Source: Rhodoferax ferrireducens
GTDB lineage: Bacteria > Pseudomonadota > Gammaproteobacteria > Burkholderiales > Burkholderiaceae_C
Length of the DNA stretch: 64,000 bases
Reading direction: 5' to 3'
NCBI RefSeq assembly: GCF_003347515.1
Contig: NZ_QEII01000264.1
Span: 55,030-119,029 of the forward strand
Below, piece by piece: positions 16,445 through 25,373 of this stretch (within the stretch, counting starts at the first letter, position 1; each line of letters opens with the position of its first letter). The notes below the pieces were generated by a model. That model made no database searches and was not told where the DNA came from. It saw only the letters and a list, made by a program, of their open reading frames with translations. The translations under genes and the position numbers were made by a program.

Positions 16445-17691
16445 GTTGGATGTCCCTTGTGTGCTTCTGACCGGACGACGTGGCCGAGATCGACCATGAT
16501 TTCCTCCAGCCGGGAGATCGCCTGACCTATTTGCGTGGGTGCCTTGAGCGGCCCGCTGAGATGTCGTTTGGGGTCATCCAGTGCTTCATGGTGCAAGGTG
16601 ATGCCATGACGCCACAGTTTGGCCGACAGGCCGGATTTGTGCGAGCGCAGCATCTGGCGGGTTTGCTGGTAGGCATGCTCGGCCAAGTGGCGGCGCTGGG
16701 CGTAGCTGAAGGTGTTGGCCAGATAGAGCTCGGGGTCGCGGTGGTCGGGCTCAATCAGGATGATGTCGGTGTCGGGATAGCTGCGCTCGTACTGCTTCAT
16801 GCCCAACACCATGCGCGAGTGGATCATGGAGCGAAAGGTCTGGCTCATCACCGCAGGCAAACCGCCGTCCACGATGCGCGGAATGTGGTGTTTGTCGGCG
16901 GACAGTCCCCGCTGCATCACCTTGGCGACATTGGGCGCCGTGGCATCGAAGGGCACCAGCGGGTTCAGGCACAGCATCAGGTCGATACCCTCATCCAGGG
17001 CGACGGAGGCGTGCATGGTTTTTGTCAGGGCGCCGTCCACGTAGTAGCTGCCATCAATCTCCACCGGTGGAAACAGGCCAGGCAGGGCCGAGCTGGCCTG
17101 TACTGCTTTGGAGATGGGGACGTGGTCCCGGCCGGGGCGCCCAAAGGGGACAGCTTCGCCGGTGTCCAGGTCGGTGGCGACCAGCGTGAGCCGGGTCTTG
17201 AGTTGGCGGAAGTCGTTGGTGCGACCCGCTTGGGAGAACAGACGGCTCAGCTCAATGTTGATCTTCTCGTTGGAAAAAACGCCGGTGGGCAGCGCAGGGC
17301 CCAGGCGCTCCAGCGCATGCACGAAGGACTTGCGGCCGGCGGTCAGATGCCACATGGCGGATACCAACAGGCCCGGCAGCAGGGTGGCACGACGCGAAAA
17401 TTCACCGTACGCCGGCGCTAACAGCCAGGACGGATCGAAAGTTTCGGACGGTTCGTTGTCGTTTTCAATGAACGACGCACACAGCGCGCGCGGCGTGATG
17501 CCGTTGGCCAGGGCGGCGGCAATAAAGCCGCCCGCCGACACCCCCACGTAGTGGTGGAGCTGGGTGAAGTCGACGCCGTTCAGGGACTCCTGCAGCGCGC
17601 ACAGTGCGCCCACCTCATAAATCGCCCCCAAGGGCCCACCGCCCGACAAGGCCAAAGCGATTCTGGGTGGGCGCGAGGTTTTACGCTTCAT
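16438..17691 (-). CDS. Patatin-like phospholipase / lipid hydrolase
   Basis: This is a Ser-Asp dyad hydrolase of 417 residues. The oxyanion motif SGGGPLG is near residue 14, the nucleophile elbow GVSAG near residue 49, and the catalytic aspartate lies in VDGAL near residue 218 (DGA/DGG motif). The start at 17691 places the patatin domain ten residues in; an extended frame upstream has no family sequence. It has no signal peptide, so it probably acts on intracellular lipid, for example stored wax esters, triacylglycerol or PHA-granule lipids. It is the first gene of a probable patatin-tetR-TPR operon. Confidence 0.9.
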   Translation of the reverse strand: MKRKTSRPPRIALALSGGGPLGAIYEVGALCALQESLNGVDFTQLHHYVGVSAGGFIAAALANGITPRALCASFIENDNEPSETFDPSWLLAPAYGEFSRRATLLPGLLVSAMWHLTAGRKSFVHALERLGPALPTGVFSNEKINIELSRLFSQAGRTNDFRQLKTRLTLVATDLDTGEAVPFGRPGRDHVPISKAVQASSALPGLFPPVEIDGSYYVDGALTKTMHASVALDEGIDLMLCLNPLVPFDATAPNVAKVMQRGLSADKHHIPRIVDGGLPAVMSQTFRSMIHSRMVLGMKQYERSYPDTDIILIEPDHRDPELYLANTFSYAQRRHLAEHAYQQTRQMLRSHKSGLSAKLWRHGITLHHEALDDPKRHLSGPLKAPTQIGQAISRLEEIMVDLGHVVRSEAHKGHPTW

Positions 17692-17851
17692 AGGCGCAAA
17701 GTGTAGAGCTGATGGACCGGAGAGTTTGTTGCGATGCAGCATGGCGCCGTAATGCAAGAACCAAAAGAGAGCGCCTGAACGCGCTCTTGGCAAGAGTCTT
17801 CCGCAGCTCGTGTACCGGAATCTCCGTCAACCGTCGCTTGCCTACCCGCAA

Positions 17852-18469
17852 TCAGACCGGTGTTGGGGCCGTCGCGGTCTTCCGGGCGGCCGCGCGCTTT
17901 GTGGCAGCTTTGGCCGCGCTATCCGGTGTTGTCGCGGGATCAGCCTTGATCACTGTCTTGGCCGTAACTCTGGTGGTTTGTTTCGGTGCGGCTCTGGAAG
18001 CGGCCCGCGGCGCCGCCCTGGATGCGACTTTGGATGCGGTTTTGGGCGCTGCATCCTTGGTCGAGAGTCTCTGGACACTCTTGTTCAACTCATCGATACG
18101 GGCGATCAGGGCATTGACATCCTTGGCTGAGGGCACCCCCAATTTGTTCAGGACCTTGGCCACGCGATCTTCAAAGATATTCTCCAGCTTGTCCCACTGG
18201 CCAGAGGCCTTGGACGAGATGTCGGTCGCCATACTGGACATTTTGTTGGTGGCTTCCGAGATTTTCTCTTCGGCGGCGGCTTGCGTTTTCCGCTGCAGGC
18301 TCACGCCTTCCTTAACGAGGGCTTCAAAGGCCTTGCTGCCCTCGGCCTGGGCCTTGTTGAAAGCACCCAAGCCAGCTTGCCAGATTTGCTGCGCTGAGTC
18401 TTTGACCGATCCCGTCAGCGGCACATCGGCTTTTTTCGATGTCTTGTTTTTTTTCAGTTTGGTGACCAT
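17852..18469 (-). CDS. Phasin family granule-associated protein with histone-like tail (PhaF/PhaI type)
   Basis: This is a 205-residue amphipathic protein. Residues 20-135 form the phasin domain, a long helical region with AGLGAFNKAQAEGSKAFEAL and a later coiled coil (ALIARIDELNKSVQRL). Residues 140-205 are a lysine-, alanine- and proline-rich tail with repeated AAPKTAS/KAATKRAAA-like units, similar to the DNA-binding tail of PhaF. Phasins coat PHA granules; some also bind neutral-lipid bodies. It lies between the patatin operon and the divergent acyl-CoA reductase and may link inclusions to the nucleoid. Its own promoter region is 18470-18685. Confidence 0.88.
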   Translation of the reverse strand: MVTKLKKNKTSKKADVPLTGSVKDSAQQIWQAGLGAFNKAQAEGSKAFEALVKEGVSLQRKTQAAAEEKISEATNKMSSMATDISSKASGQWDKLENIFEDRVAKVLNKLGVPSAKDVNALIARIDELNKSVQRLSTKDAAPKTASKVASRAAPRAASRAAPKQTTRVTAKTVIKADPATTPDSAAKAATKRAAARKTATAPTPV

Positions 18470-18592
18470 GGTGAACTCCAGAAGGGTTAAGTCATTTGCA
18501 CGCCGTTATTTGCTTCTAAGCAAACGCAAATTGGTGCCTGTCATGTACTGTAAGGGCCGACTGAAGCGCAGTGTAGGTGAGGCATCCTAAAT

Positions 18593-18614
18593 CGCTAGGG
18601 AGCTTGCTCTAGCG
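18593..18614. repeat. Short inverted repeat upstream of the acyl-CoA reductase
   Basis: The arms cgctag (18593-18598) and ctagcg (18609-18614) surround an agcttgct core that is itself self-complementary apart from a GG bulge. It is in the 216-bp divergent region between phasin and reductase genes. It could be an operator or a 5'-leader hairpin. I see no second copy. Confidence 0.4.
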
Positions 18615-18685
18615 GTGCACGGGTTTACGCTGAATAGTCGACGCCGCATTTTCGGCAAGAATGGACCAAGCAACTGGAGTTCTTC

Positions 18686-20683
18686 ATGCAGTATTTCGTC
18701 ACCGGTGCCACCGGGTTTATTGGAAAACGCCTCGTCAAAAAATTGCTGGAGCGCAAGGGCTCGGTGGTTTACTTTCTGCTTCGCAAGGAGAGCGAGAGCA
18801 AGGTGGCGGGCCTGCGCCAATACTGGGGCGCCAGTGCGGCACGGGTGGTGCCGGTGTTCGGCGACCTTACCGCCAAGAAACTCGGGGTGTCGGCCGACGG
18901 CTTGAAGAAGCTCAAGGGCCAGGTTGACCACTTTTACCATCTGGCGGCGGTTTATGACCTGGGGGCGGACGCTGCGAGCCAGATCGCCGTCAACATCGAG
19001 GGCACGCGCAACACCGTGGAGCTGGCGAAAGCGATCGGCGCGGGGCATTTCCATCATGTGAGCTCGATTGCCGCGGCCGGTCTGTATGAGGGCGTGTTCC
19101 GCGAGGACATGTTTGAGGAAGCAGAAAACTGCGAACACCCGTACTTCATGACCAAGCATGAAAGCGAGAAGATCGTGCGCCAGGAATGCAAAGTGCCGTG
19201 GTCGGTGTACCGCCCCGCCATGGTGGTTGGCGACAGCACCACGGGCGAAATGGACAAAATCGATGGACCGTACTATTTCTTCAAGCTGATCCAGCGCATG
19301 CGCCAGTTGTTGCCGCCGTGGCTACCTTCGGTGGGTCTGGAGGGGGGGCGCATCAATATTGTGCCGGTGGACTTTGTTGTGGGCGCGCTGGACACCATTA
19401 GCCACCAGGACGGTATTAATAAGAAATGCTTCCACCTCGTGGACCCCGTGGGCTACCGCGTGGGCGATGTGCTTGATATCTTCAGCCGCGCCGCGCACGC
19501 ACCCAAGATGAATTTATTCATCAACGCGGCTTTGCTCGGGTTTATCCCGCGCAGCGTCACCAAAGGCCTGATGGCGCTGGCACCCGTGCGCCGCGTGCGC
19601 AACGCCATCATGAAAGACCTCGGCCTGCCGGACGACATGCTCACCTTTGTCAACTACCCCACGCGTTTTGATTGCCGCGACGCACTCGCCGCGCTCAAGG
19701 GCACGGGCGTGGCATGCCCGAATCTGAAAGACTACGCTTGGCGCTTGTGGGATTACTGGGAGCGCCATCTCGACCCCGATCTACACATTGACCGCTCCCT
19801 GCGCGGCACGGTGGCGGGCAAAGTGGTGCTGGTCACGGGCGGGTCGTCGGGCATCGGGCTGGCTACCGCGCATAAGTTTGCCGAGGCCGGCGCCACCACC
19901 CTCATTTGCGGCCGGGATGTAGACAAGCTCGAGGAAGCCTGCAAGCAGGCCCAGGCCAAGGGCTACAGCTTTGTGGCCTACGCGGTTGATATTGCCGACA
20001 TGGCAGATTGCGACCGTTTTGTGATGCAGATGATGGAAGACCACGGCGGTGTGGACTTTTTGATCAACAACGCGGGCCGCTCCATCCGGCGCGCCATTGA
20101 GGGCAGCTACGACCGCTTCCATGACTTCGAGCGCACCATGCAGCTCAACTATTTTGGCAGTCTGAGGGTAACCATGGGCTTGCTGCCCGGCATGGTGGCC
20201 AAGAAAAATGGTCATGTGGTCAATATCAGCTCGATTGGCGTACTGACCAACGCGCCGCGCTTCAGCGCCTATGTCGCGTCCAAGGCCGCGCTGGACGCCT
20301 GGACGCGCTGCGCCGCCAGCGAGTTTGCCGATCAGGGTGTTTCATTCACCACCATCAATATGCCGCTGGTGCGCACGCCGATGATTGCCCCGACCGGGCT
20401 GTACAACAACGTGCCCACACTGTCACCCGAAGAAGCCGCCGATCTGGTGGCCCAAGCCTGCATCTTCAAGCCGGTGCGCATTGCCACCCGTCTGGGCACG
20501 GCCGGGCAGCTGTTGCATGCCGTGCTACCCCGCATTGCGCAAATCGCCATGAATACCAGCTTTCGCATGTTTCCGGACTCCAGCGCTGCCAAGGGTGCCA
20601 AGCCGGGGGACAAACCGGTCAAGCAGCAACTGTCACCCGAAGCGATTGCCATGCAGCAGATGATGCGGGGGATTCATTTCTGA
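18686..20683 (+). CDS. Two-domain fatty acyl-CoA reductase (alcohol-forming type, Marinobacter Maqu_2220-like)
   Basis: This 665-residue fusion joins two Rossmann reductase domains. Residues 1-350 form an extended SDR/NAD_binding_4 domain with TGATGFIG at 6-13 and the YFMTK active-site pair near residue 153. Residues 370-640 form a classical SDR with TGGSSGIG near 386, NNAGRSIRR and YVASK. The order, length and many blocks (for example VDGPYYFFK-like and NYPTRFD) match from memory the roughly 660-residue bacterial FAR that reduces fatty acyl-CoA through aldehyde to alcohol. It would supply the alcohol for the wax ester synthase at 13438. It ends at a strong terminator. Confidence 0.9.
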   Translation: MQYFVTGATGFIGKRLVKKLLERKGSVVYFLLRKESESKVAGLRQYWGASAARVVPVFGDLTAKKLGVSADGLKKLKGQVDHFYHLAAVYDLGADAASQIAVNIEGTRNTVELAKAIGAGHFHHVSSIAAAGLYEGVFREDMFEEAENCEHPYFMTKHESEKIVRQECKVPWSVYRPAMVVGDSTTGEMDKIDGPYYFFKLIQRMRQLLPPWLPSVGLEGGRINIVPVDFVVGALDTISHQDGINKKCFHLVDPVGYRVGDVLDIFSRAAHAPKMNLFINAALLGFIPRSVTKGLMALAPVRRVRNAIMKDLGLPDDMLTFVNYPTRFDCRDALAALKGTGVACPNLKDYAWRLWDYWERHLDPDLHIDRSLRGTVAGKVVLVTGGSSGIGLATAHKFAEAGATTLICGRDVDKLEEACKQAQAKGYSFVAYAVDIADMADCDRFVMQMMEDHGGVDFLINNAGRSIRRAIEGSYDRFHDFERTMQLNYFGSLRVTMGLLPGMVAKKNGHVVNISSIGVLTNAPRFSAYVASKAALDAWTRCAASEFADQGVSFTTINMPLVRTPMIAPTGLYNNVPTLSPEEAADLVAQACIFKPVRIATRLGTAGQLLHAVLPRIAQIAMNTSFRMFPDSSAAKGAKPGDKPVKQQLSPEAIAMQQMMRGIHF

Positions 20684-20709
20684 AGTGGGCTTGTCAGCGG
20701 TGATAATCG

Positions 20710-20737
20710 AAGGGCGCTTTTGGCGCCCTTTCTTTTT
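20710..20737 (+). terminator. Rho-independent terminator after the acyl-CoA reductase
   Basis: Perfect 8-bp arms aagggcgc (20710-20717) and gcgccctt (20723-20730) with loop ttttg are followed by tttcttttt. It closes the lipid locus just before the AT-richer polysaccharide cluster. Confidence 0.9.
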
Positions 20738-20862
20738 GGTACGCCCGTCATATGAAATTTTTGAATCGGGCCGTCGGCGCCGTGGGTTTCATTACTTAAA
20801 TCACCTTGCCGTACCCGTTTTGGGCTGCTGATCAATTCGTCGTATTTTCTGCAAATTTTATT

Positions 20863-22215
20863 TTGATTCGCCCCACTCTGACTCCCACGCTTTACAGGTC
20901 CGCAGTTTGGTCATTACTAGGCAATGTGGTGCCCATGTTGGCTGCGTTGGCTGCAGTGCCGTTTCTCTTGCATTACTTGGGACAGGAGCGTTTGGGCGTG
21001 CTGTCGCTGGTTTGGGTGGTCGTCGGTTACTTCAGCTTTTTGGATATGGGCTTGGGCCGGGCCGTGACCGTGGCGGTGGCAACTTGCCGCACGAGAGGGA
21101 TATCAGGGCAGACCGATGAGCTGCATATTGTGGGTACTGCATCTGTATTGCTGGCGAGCGTCGGCGGCGCCATGGCATTGCTTCTGGGTTTGGGTATTGC
21201 GGGTTGGGGTGTCCCCGTTCGCTTGTCTTCGCCGGAATTTCTTGAAGAGGTTAAGCAAGCCTTGTTATGGATGTTGCCGAGCTTGCCTTTGCTGCTCTTG
21301 TCATCGGGTCTGCGGGGCCATCTGGAAGGGGTTGGGGCATTTCGATTGCTGAATCTGTTGCGGATACCGACGGGCGTGATGCTGGTGGCGGGGCCTTGCT
21401 TGACCGCCCTGTATTCGCCAGACCTTGCTTGGGCCTGTGCCAGCATCCTGGCGGTCCGGTTCGTGCATGTGCTTGTTTTGCTATGGCTGGTGGCGCTGGA
21501 GATGGGTTTTCGTTTAAATCCCTTTGCCAGGGCACTGTTGAGTGCAAGCAGTGGGGCCTGGCTGCGGCAGTTGCTGTCTTTCGGTGGGTGGGTGACGGTG
21601 AGCAACATCGTAGGCCCAGTGATTGTTTATGTGGATCGCTTTGTTATCGGTGCGGTTCTTGCGGCAAGTTCCGTGGTTATCTATGCCGTGCCGTTTGATG
21701 TGGTATCACGTTTGCCCGTGCTGGTAGCGTCGCTGTGCAGCGTCCTATTGCCAGAACTGGCCCGGTTATCACGTATTGATTCAGGTGGGCCGGGCAACAC
21801 TCATCAGGTTCGCAGCTTGGTCAGGCGGTCCAGTGTGTTCAGTGCCTGGGCGGTTACCGCCGTGGTTGCCGTTGGGTGGGTTGCAACGCCTTGGGCCTTG
21901 CGATGGTGGGTGGGGCCGGTATTTGAAGAGCAGGGCACGCAAGTCACTCAAATCCTGTTGCTGGCATTTGGAGTCAATGCCCTGGCTCAAATTCCGTTTA
22001 CCGCACTGCAAGCGGCGGGAAGGGTGCGTGCGGTAGCGTTATTGCACGTGGCTGAGCTACTGCCTTATGGGGCTGTCGTGTTCTTGGCGATTTCCTGGCT
22101 GGGAATTGCGGGTGCTGCTTGGGCCTGGTTATTAAGAAGCGTAATAGACTATTCGATTTTGGGATGGATGTGGCATCGCCATTCCGTCCATTCGGTAACT
22201 GGCCTCAGGGGTTGA
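20863..22215 (+). CDS. Wzx-type polysaccharide flippase (MOP/PST family)
   Basis: This polytopic inner-membrane protein of about 450 residues has roughly twelve hydrophobic helices and should flip undecaprenyl-linked oligosaccharide to the periplasm. The N-terminus AVWSLLGNVVPMLAALAAVP and following LGQERLGVLSLVWVVVGYFSFLDMGLGRA match the PST flippase family well. No ATG is well placed. TTG 20863 gives the usual family length, while a TTG at 20806 would add 19 atypical residues, so the start is uncertain. It heads the polysaccharide gene cluster, with the methyltransferase gene 3 bp downstream. Confidence 0.85.
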   Translation: MIRPTLTPTLYRSAVWSLLGNVVPMLAALAAVPFLLHYLGQERLGVLSLVWVVVGYFSFLDMGLGRAVTVAVATCRTRGISGQTDELHIVGTASVLLASVGGAMALLLGLGIAGWGVPVRLSSPEFLEEVKQALLWMLPSLPLLLLSSGLRGHLEGVGAFRLLNLLRIPTGVMLVAGPCLTALYSPDLAWACASILAVRFVHVLVLLWLVALEMGFRLNPFARALLSASSGAWLRQLLSFGGWVTVSNIVGPVIVYVDRFVIGAVLAASSVVIYAVPFDVVSRLPVLVASLCSVLLPELARLSRIDSGGPGNTHQVRSLVRRSSVFSAWAVTAVVAVGWVATPWALRWWVGPVFEEQGTQVTQILLLAFGVNALAQIPFTALQAAGRVRAVALLHVAELLPYGAVVFLAISWLGIAGAAWAWLLRSVIDYSILGWMWHRHSVHSVTGLRG

Positions 22216-22218
22216 TTC

Positions 22219-22875
22219 GTGCAAAGCTACATCAATAAGTCAGAAGACTATTTTGCGCATGCTCGCAAGGAAATTGCCCCTTTATTGCCGCAACAGTGTG
22301 GTCGGGTGCTGGAGATCGGATGTGGGTCGGGTGCCACTCTCGGCTGGTTGCGCCGCGACCAACGGGCTTCTTTCACCGTCGGAGTTGAAATATCCGAGGC
22401 TGCAGCCCAAAGAGCCAGAGTCCATGCTGATGAGGTTTATTGCCTTGACTTCGAGCGCGTCGAGCTCCCTTCTGAAAGCACAAAATTCGATGTTATTTTG
22501 TGCCTGGATGTTCTGGAGCACATGGTCAATCCGTGGCTGGTTGTCGACCGGTTGGTGGCCCAACATCTTGTGCCGGGTGGCTCTCTCATTGTGAGTTTGC
22601 CAAATGTGCGGCACTACAGTGTTGTGTTACCGCTGCTTTTTCGGGGGCGATGGGAATATCAGGACGCGGGCTTGCTTGACAGGACGCACCTGCGGTTTTT
22701 CACGCGTGACACCGCTTCACGCCTGCTTTCACACGTCGAACTGGGACCGGTGCATTGTCGCGGGACCGGCTTTAACTGGCCCTCACGCAAAGGAATACTG
22801 AATACCCTGACTGCCGGGGTCTTTCAGGAGCTTTTGACGTATCAATATTATCTGACGGCATGCAAGAAAGTTTGA
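22219..22875 (+). CDS. Class I SAM-dependent methyltransferase in polysaccharide cluster
   Basis: This is a 218-residue cytoplasmic enzyme with the SAM-binding motif I VLEIGCGSGATLGWL (about residues 31-45) and the later DVILCLDVLEHMVNPW typical of Methyltransf_23 family members. It probably methylates a sugar or glycan terminus, which can also stop chain growth. The GTG start at 22219 lies 3 bp after the flippase stop. Base composition is AT-richer than the window average, as in the following glycosyltransferase genes. The acceptor is unknown. Confidence 0.85.
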   Translation: MQSYINKSEDYFAHARKEIAPLLPQQCGRVLEIGCGSGATLGWLRRDQRASFTVGVEISEAAAQRARVHADEVYCLDFERVELPSESTKFDVILCLDVLEHMVNPWLVVDRLVAQHLVPGGSLIVSLPNVRHYSVVLPLLFRGRWEYQDAGLLDRTHLRFFTRDTASRLLSHVELGPVHCRGTGFNWPSRKGILNTLTAGVFQELLTYQYYLTACKKV

Positions 22876-22969
22876 ATGGCTCGGAAACGCAGAAGTTCTA
22901 TAGTGCCAAGCCAATCATGACGTTTGACAAACAATCCTTGCGTTTCAAGTCCCATGTTAGAGCCTTGAT

Positions 22970-23797
22970 ATGAAACAAGTAGACGTTGTTGTATTGAATT
23001 GGAATGGATGGGAGGACACCATTGTTTGTCTTGCATCGTTGCAGCAACAAGACTATCCAAGCTTCAATTTGATAGTTGTCGACAACGGATCGACCGATGG
23101 CTCGGTAGATCAAATAATGAAGGCCATGCCAATGGTTGAGTTGTTGCAAACCGGCGCGAATTTGGGGTTCGGTGGTGGCTGCAACGTTGGCATCAGGCAT
23201 GCCTTGGCCCGTGGCGCGGATTATGTGTGGCTTATCAATAGCGATGCCATCGTCGACACTCATGCACTGTCCGCGCTGGTCCGAGTGGCAGATCAAAATT
23301 TAGCTCTGGGTTCGGTTGGCTCCATTCTGTATGAAGTAGATACCGTAGATCGGGTTCAGTTGTGGGGCGGTGGCCGAGTACAGCTTTGGAGTGGCCAATC
23401 GCGACACCAACTGGCCCCCGGGCCGCTTGATTTCATTTCTGGGGCTTCTGTTTTGCTGCGTTGCTCGGCCATTAAAGAGGTCGGTTTATTTGATCAAACA
23501 GCCTTTTTTATGTATTGGGAAGACACGGACTTGGCTTTTCGGCTGCGCAAGGCAGGATGGACGCTGGCCGTGGCAGATGATTCCAAGGTGTGGCACAAGC
23601 AGTCTGCCAGTCTGGGCAAGCGCAGCCCTTTGCTGGATGAATACTTCACTCAATCCGGTGTTCGTTTTCTCATGCGCCACGCTCCGATTCCATTCATTTC
23701 AATTGCAGTCATGTTGGGCATGATGTTGGCCAAGCGCGTGGTCATGGGAGAATTTAGCCGGGTCCGAGCGGTCTTCAACGGGTTTTTAAGCGCATGA
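22970..23797 (+). CDS. Family 2 glycosyltransferase (first of three)
   Basis: This is an inverting GT-A glycosyltransferase of 275 residues. The nucleotide-binding start VDVVVLNWNGWEDTIVCLASL is followed by IVVDNGSTDGSVD and the metal-site-like WLINSDAIVD. A C-terminal MYWEDTDLAFRLRKAGW block carries the catalytic ED dyad. This pattern is common to rhamnosyl- and related transferases. It overlaps the next gene by 4 bp (ATGA) and is in the same AT-richer stretch. Donor and acceptor cannot be predicted. Confidence 0.9.
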   Translation: MKQVDVVVLNWNGWEDTIVCLASLQQQDYPSFNLIVVDNGSTDGSVDQIMKAMPMVELLQTGANLGFGGGCNVGIRHALARGADYVWLINSDAIVDTHALSALVRVADQNLALGSVGSILYEVDTVDRVQLWGGGRVQLWSGQSRHQLAPGPLDFISGASVLLRCSAIKEVGLFDQTAFFMYWEDTDLAFRLRKAGWTLAVADDSKVWHKQSASLGKRSPLLDEYFTQSGVRFLMRHAPIPFISIAVMLGMMLAKRVVMGEFSRVRAVFNGFLSA

Positions 23798-24606
23798 GTG
23801 AAATGGTGGCGGTTTCTGTGGTGATGCCTTGCTATCGCTGCAAGCAGACGATTGAGCGTGCTGTTGCATCAGTAGCGGCACAAACGGACCTGCCGATGGA
23901 GCTTATTCTGGTGGATGACGGCAGTGCGGATGAAACTCGTTCTCTCATGCTTGAATTGCTCAATAAATATCGGCCAGGTTGGATCAGGCTTGTTTTGTTG
24001 AATGAAAACCAGGGTGCGGCCAGTGCGCGCAATGCCGGCTGGGCGGTCGCGAGCCAGCCTTACATCGCTTTTCTGGATGCAGACGATGCCTGGCATCCCA
24101 GAAAAATTGAAATTCAATATGCCTACATGAATGCGAATCCCGATGTCGTGCTGTGCGGCCATGGGTATCGCCTGCTCAACCAGAACGTTCTGCCGGACTG
24201 GAACGTGGTTCAGGACGATGCAGAGCGCATCGGCAAATGGGCCTTGATACTGTCGAATAAATTCGTGACGCCGTCGGTCATGGTCCGGCGCAATGTCGGG
24301 CAACGTTTTGTGGAGAGACAGCGCTACATGGAAGACCACATGCTGTGGCTAAAAATCATTTGCAGTGGCGGGCGCGTCGTCAAACTCCCCGCTGAACTGG
24401 CTGCAATTTATAAGGAGCCATTTGGTATTACCGGACTGAGTGCGCAGGTTTGGCTTATGGAGCGGGGTGACCTGGGAAATTACCGTCGTCTTTATCGCGA
24501 AAGGTATATTGAAAGCTATCAGTTTGCGGCATTGGGTGCCTATTCTGTATTGAAATATGTGCGCAGACTGTTTATCTACTGGGGCTATTTGCGATGGCAA
24601 AAATAG
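23794..24606 (+). CDS. Family 2 glycosyltransferase (second of three)
   Basis: This 270-residue GT-A enzyme begins VSVVMPCYRCKQTIERAVAS and continues with ILVDDGSADETRS and AFLDADDAWHPRKIE, which holds the DxD-like metal site (residues about 90-100). It overlaps neighbours on both sides (4 bp upstream, 13 bp downstream), so the three transferases are translated as a block. A hydrophobic, basic C-terminal tail (YVRRLFIYWGYLRW) may touch the membrane. Its product linkage is unknown. Confidence 0.9.
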   Translation: MSEMVAVSVVMPCYRCKQTIERAVASVAAQTDLPMELILVDDGSADETRSLMLELLNKYRPGWIRLVLLNENQGAASARNAGWAVASQPYIAFLDADDAWHPRKIEIQYAYMNANPDVVLCGHGYRLLNQNVLPDWNVVQDDAERIGKWALILSNKFVTPSVMVRRNVGQRFVERQRYMEDHMLWLKIICSGGRVVKLPAELAAIYKEPFGITGLSAQVWLMERGDLGNYRRLYRERYIESYQFAALGAYSVLKYVRRLFIYWGYLRWQK

Positions 24607-25373
24607 CCGATAACCGTGAGATCGATATATCCATATCTGTTGTCAGTCATTTGCAAATAGGCCTGGTTGCCGAACTGTTGGCCGATCTGGACAAACATTG
24701 CGGAGATTCACAGCTTGAGTTGATCCTGACGCTTAATCTGGATGAAAACTTGCCCTTCGGGTTGGATGAGTTTTCGTACCCGATCAAGCTCGTGCGAAAC
24801 GTGACGCCCCTGGGTTTTGGCGCCAACCATAATCAGGCATCCATTCACGCGCGCGGACGATATTTTTGTGTGATGAATCCGGATATCCGCTTGGACAGCA
24901 ACCCCTTCAACGCGTTGTTGGCGCGTTTTGACGAGCCCACGGTTGGAGTGCTTGCACCGCTTGTACTGAATGTAGAGGGCGGCATTGAAGACAGCGCACG
25001 ACGGTTTCCCACCCCACTCAAAATACTGTGCAAGGTTTTTGGTCGATGCAGAGGTTCCGACTATGCAATAACAGACGCGCCGATCTACCCGGATTGGGTG
25101 GGCGGTATGTTCATGTTGTTTCCGCGTGGCGTCTTCGAAAGACTGGGCGGGTTCGATCAGGGTTATTTTCTGTACTACGAAGACGTGGACATATGCGCCA
25201 GATTGAAATTGCTGGGCTTGAAAGCGCTGGTCTGTCCTCAGGCGAGGGTGGTGCACCACGCACAGCGCAGCAGCCATCGTAACCTCACGTATTTGCGATG
25301 GCATTTGAAAAGCATGCTGCGCTTTTTTGTTTCGCCTGTTTTCTGGCGCCTGCAATTTCTCCCCCCGCGATGA
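24594..25373 (+). CDS. Family 2 glycosyltransferase (third of three)
   Basis: This 259-residue GT-A enzyme has a less canonical N-terminus (ISISVVSHLQIGLVAELLADL). Family blocks are FGANHNQASIHARGRYFCVMN with NPDIRL (metal site), then DWVGGMFMLFPRGVFERLGGF and the catalytic YYEDVDICARL. It resembles putative rhamnosyltransferases. The start overlaps the preceding gene by 13 bp, and its stop overlaps the next start by 4 bp. Confidence 0.88.
   Translation: MAKIADNREIDISISVVSHLQIGLVAELLADLDKHCGDSQLELILTLNLDENLPFGLDEFSYPIKLVRNVTPLGFGANHNQASIHARGRYFCVMNPDIRLDSNPFNALLARFDEPTVGVLAPLVLNVEGGIEDSARRFPTPLKILCKVFGRCRGSDYAITDAPIYPDWVGGMFMLFPRGVFERLGGFDQGYFLYYEDVDICARLKLLGLKALVCPQARVVHHAQRSSHRNLTYLRWHLKSMLRFFVSPVFWRLQFLPPR

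Noticed and set aside
20746..20756. Sequence cgtcatatgaa near the start of the polysaccharide cluster, similar to the GntR-linked 13-mer
   Set aside because: Only nine to ten bases match, the atc half-site is missing and the location has no sugar-acid link, so it is probably chance.
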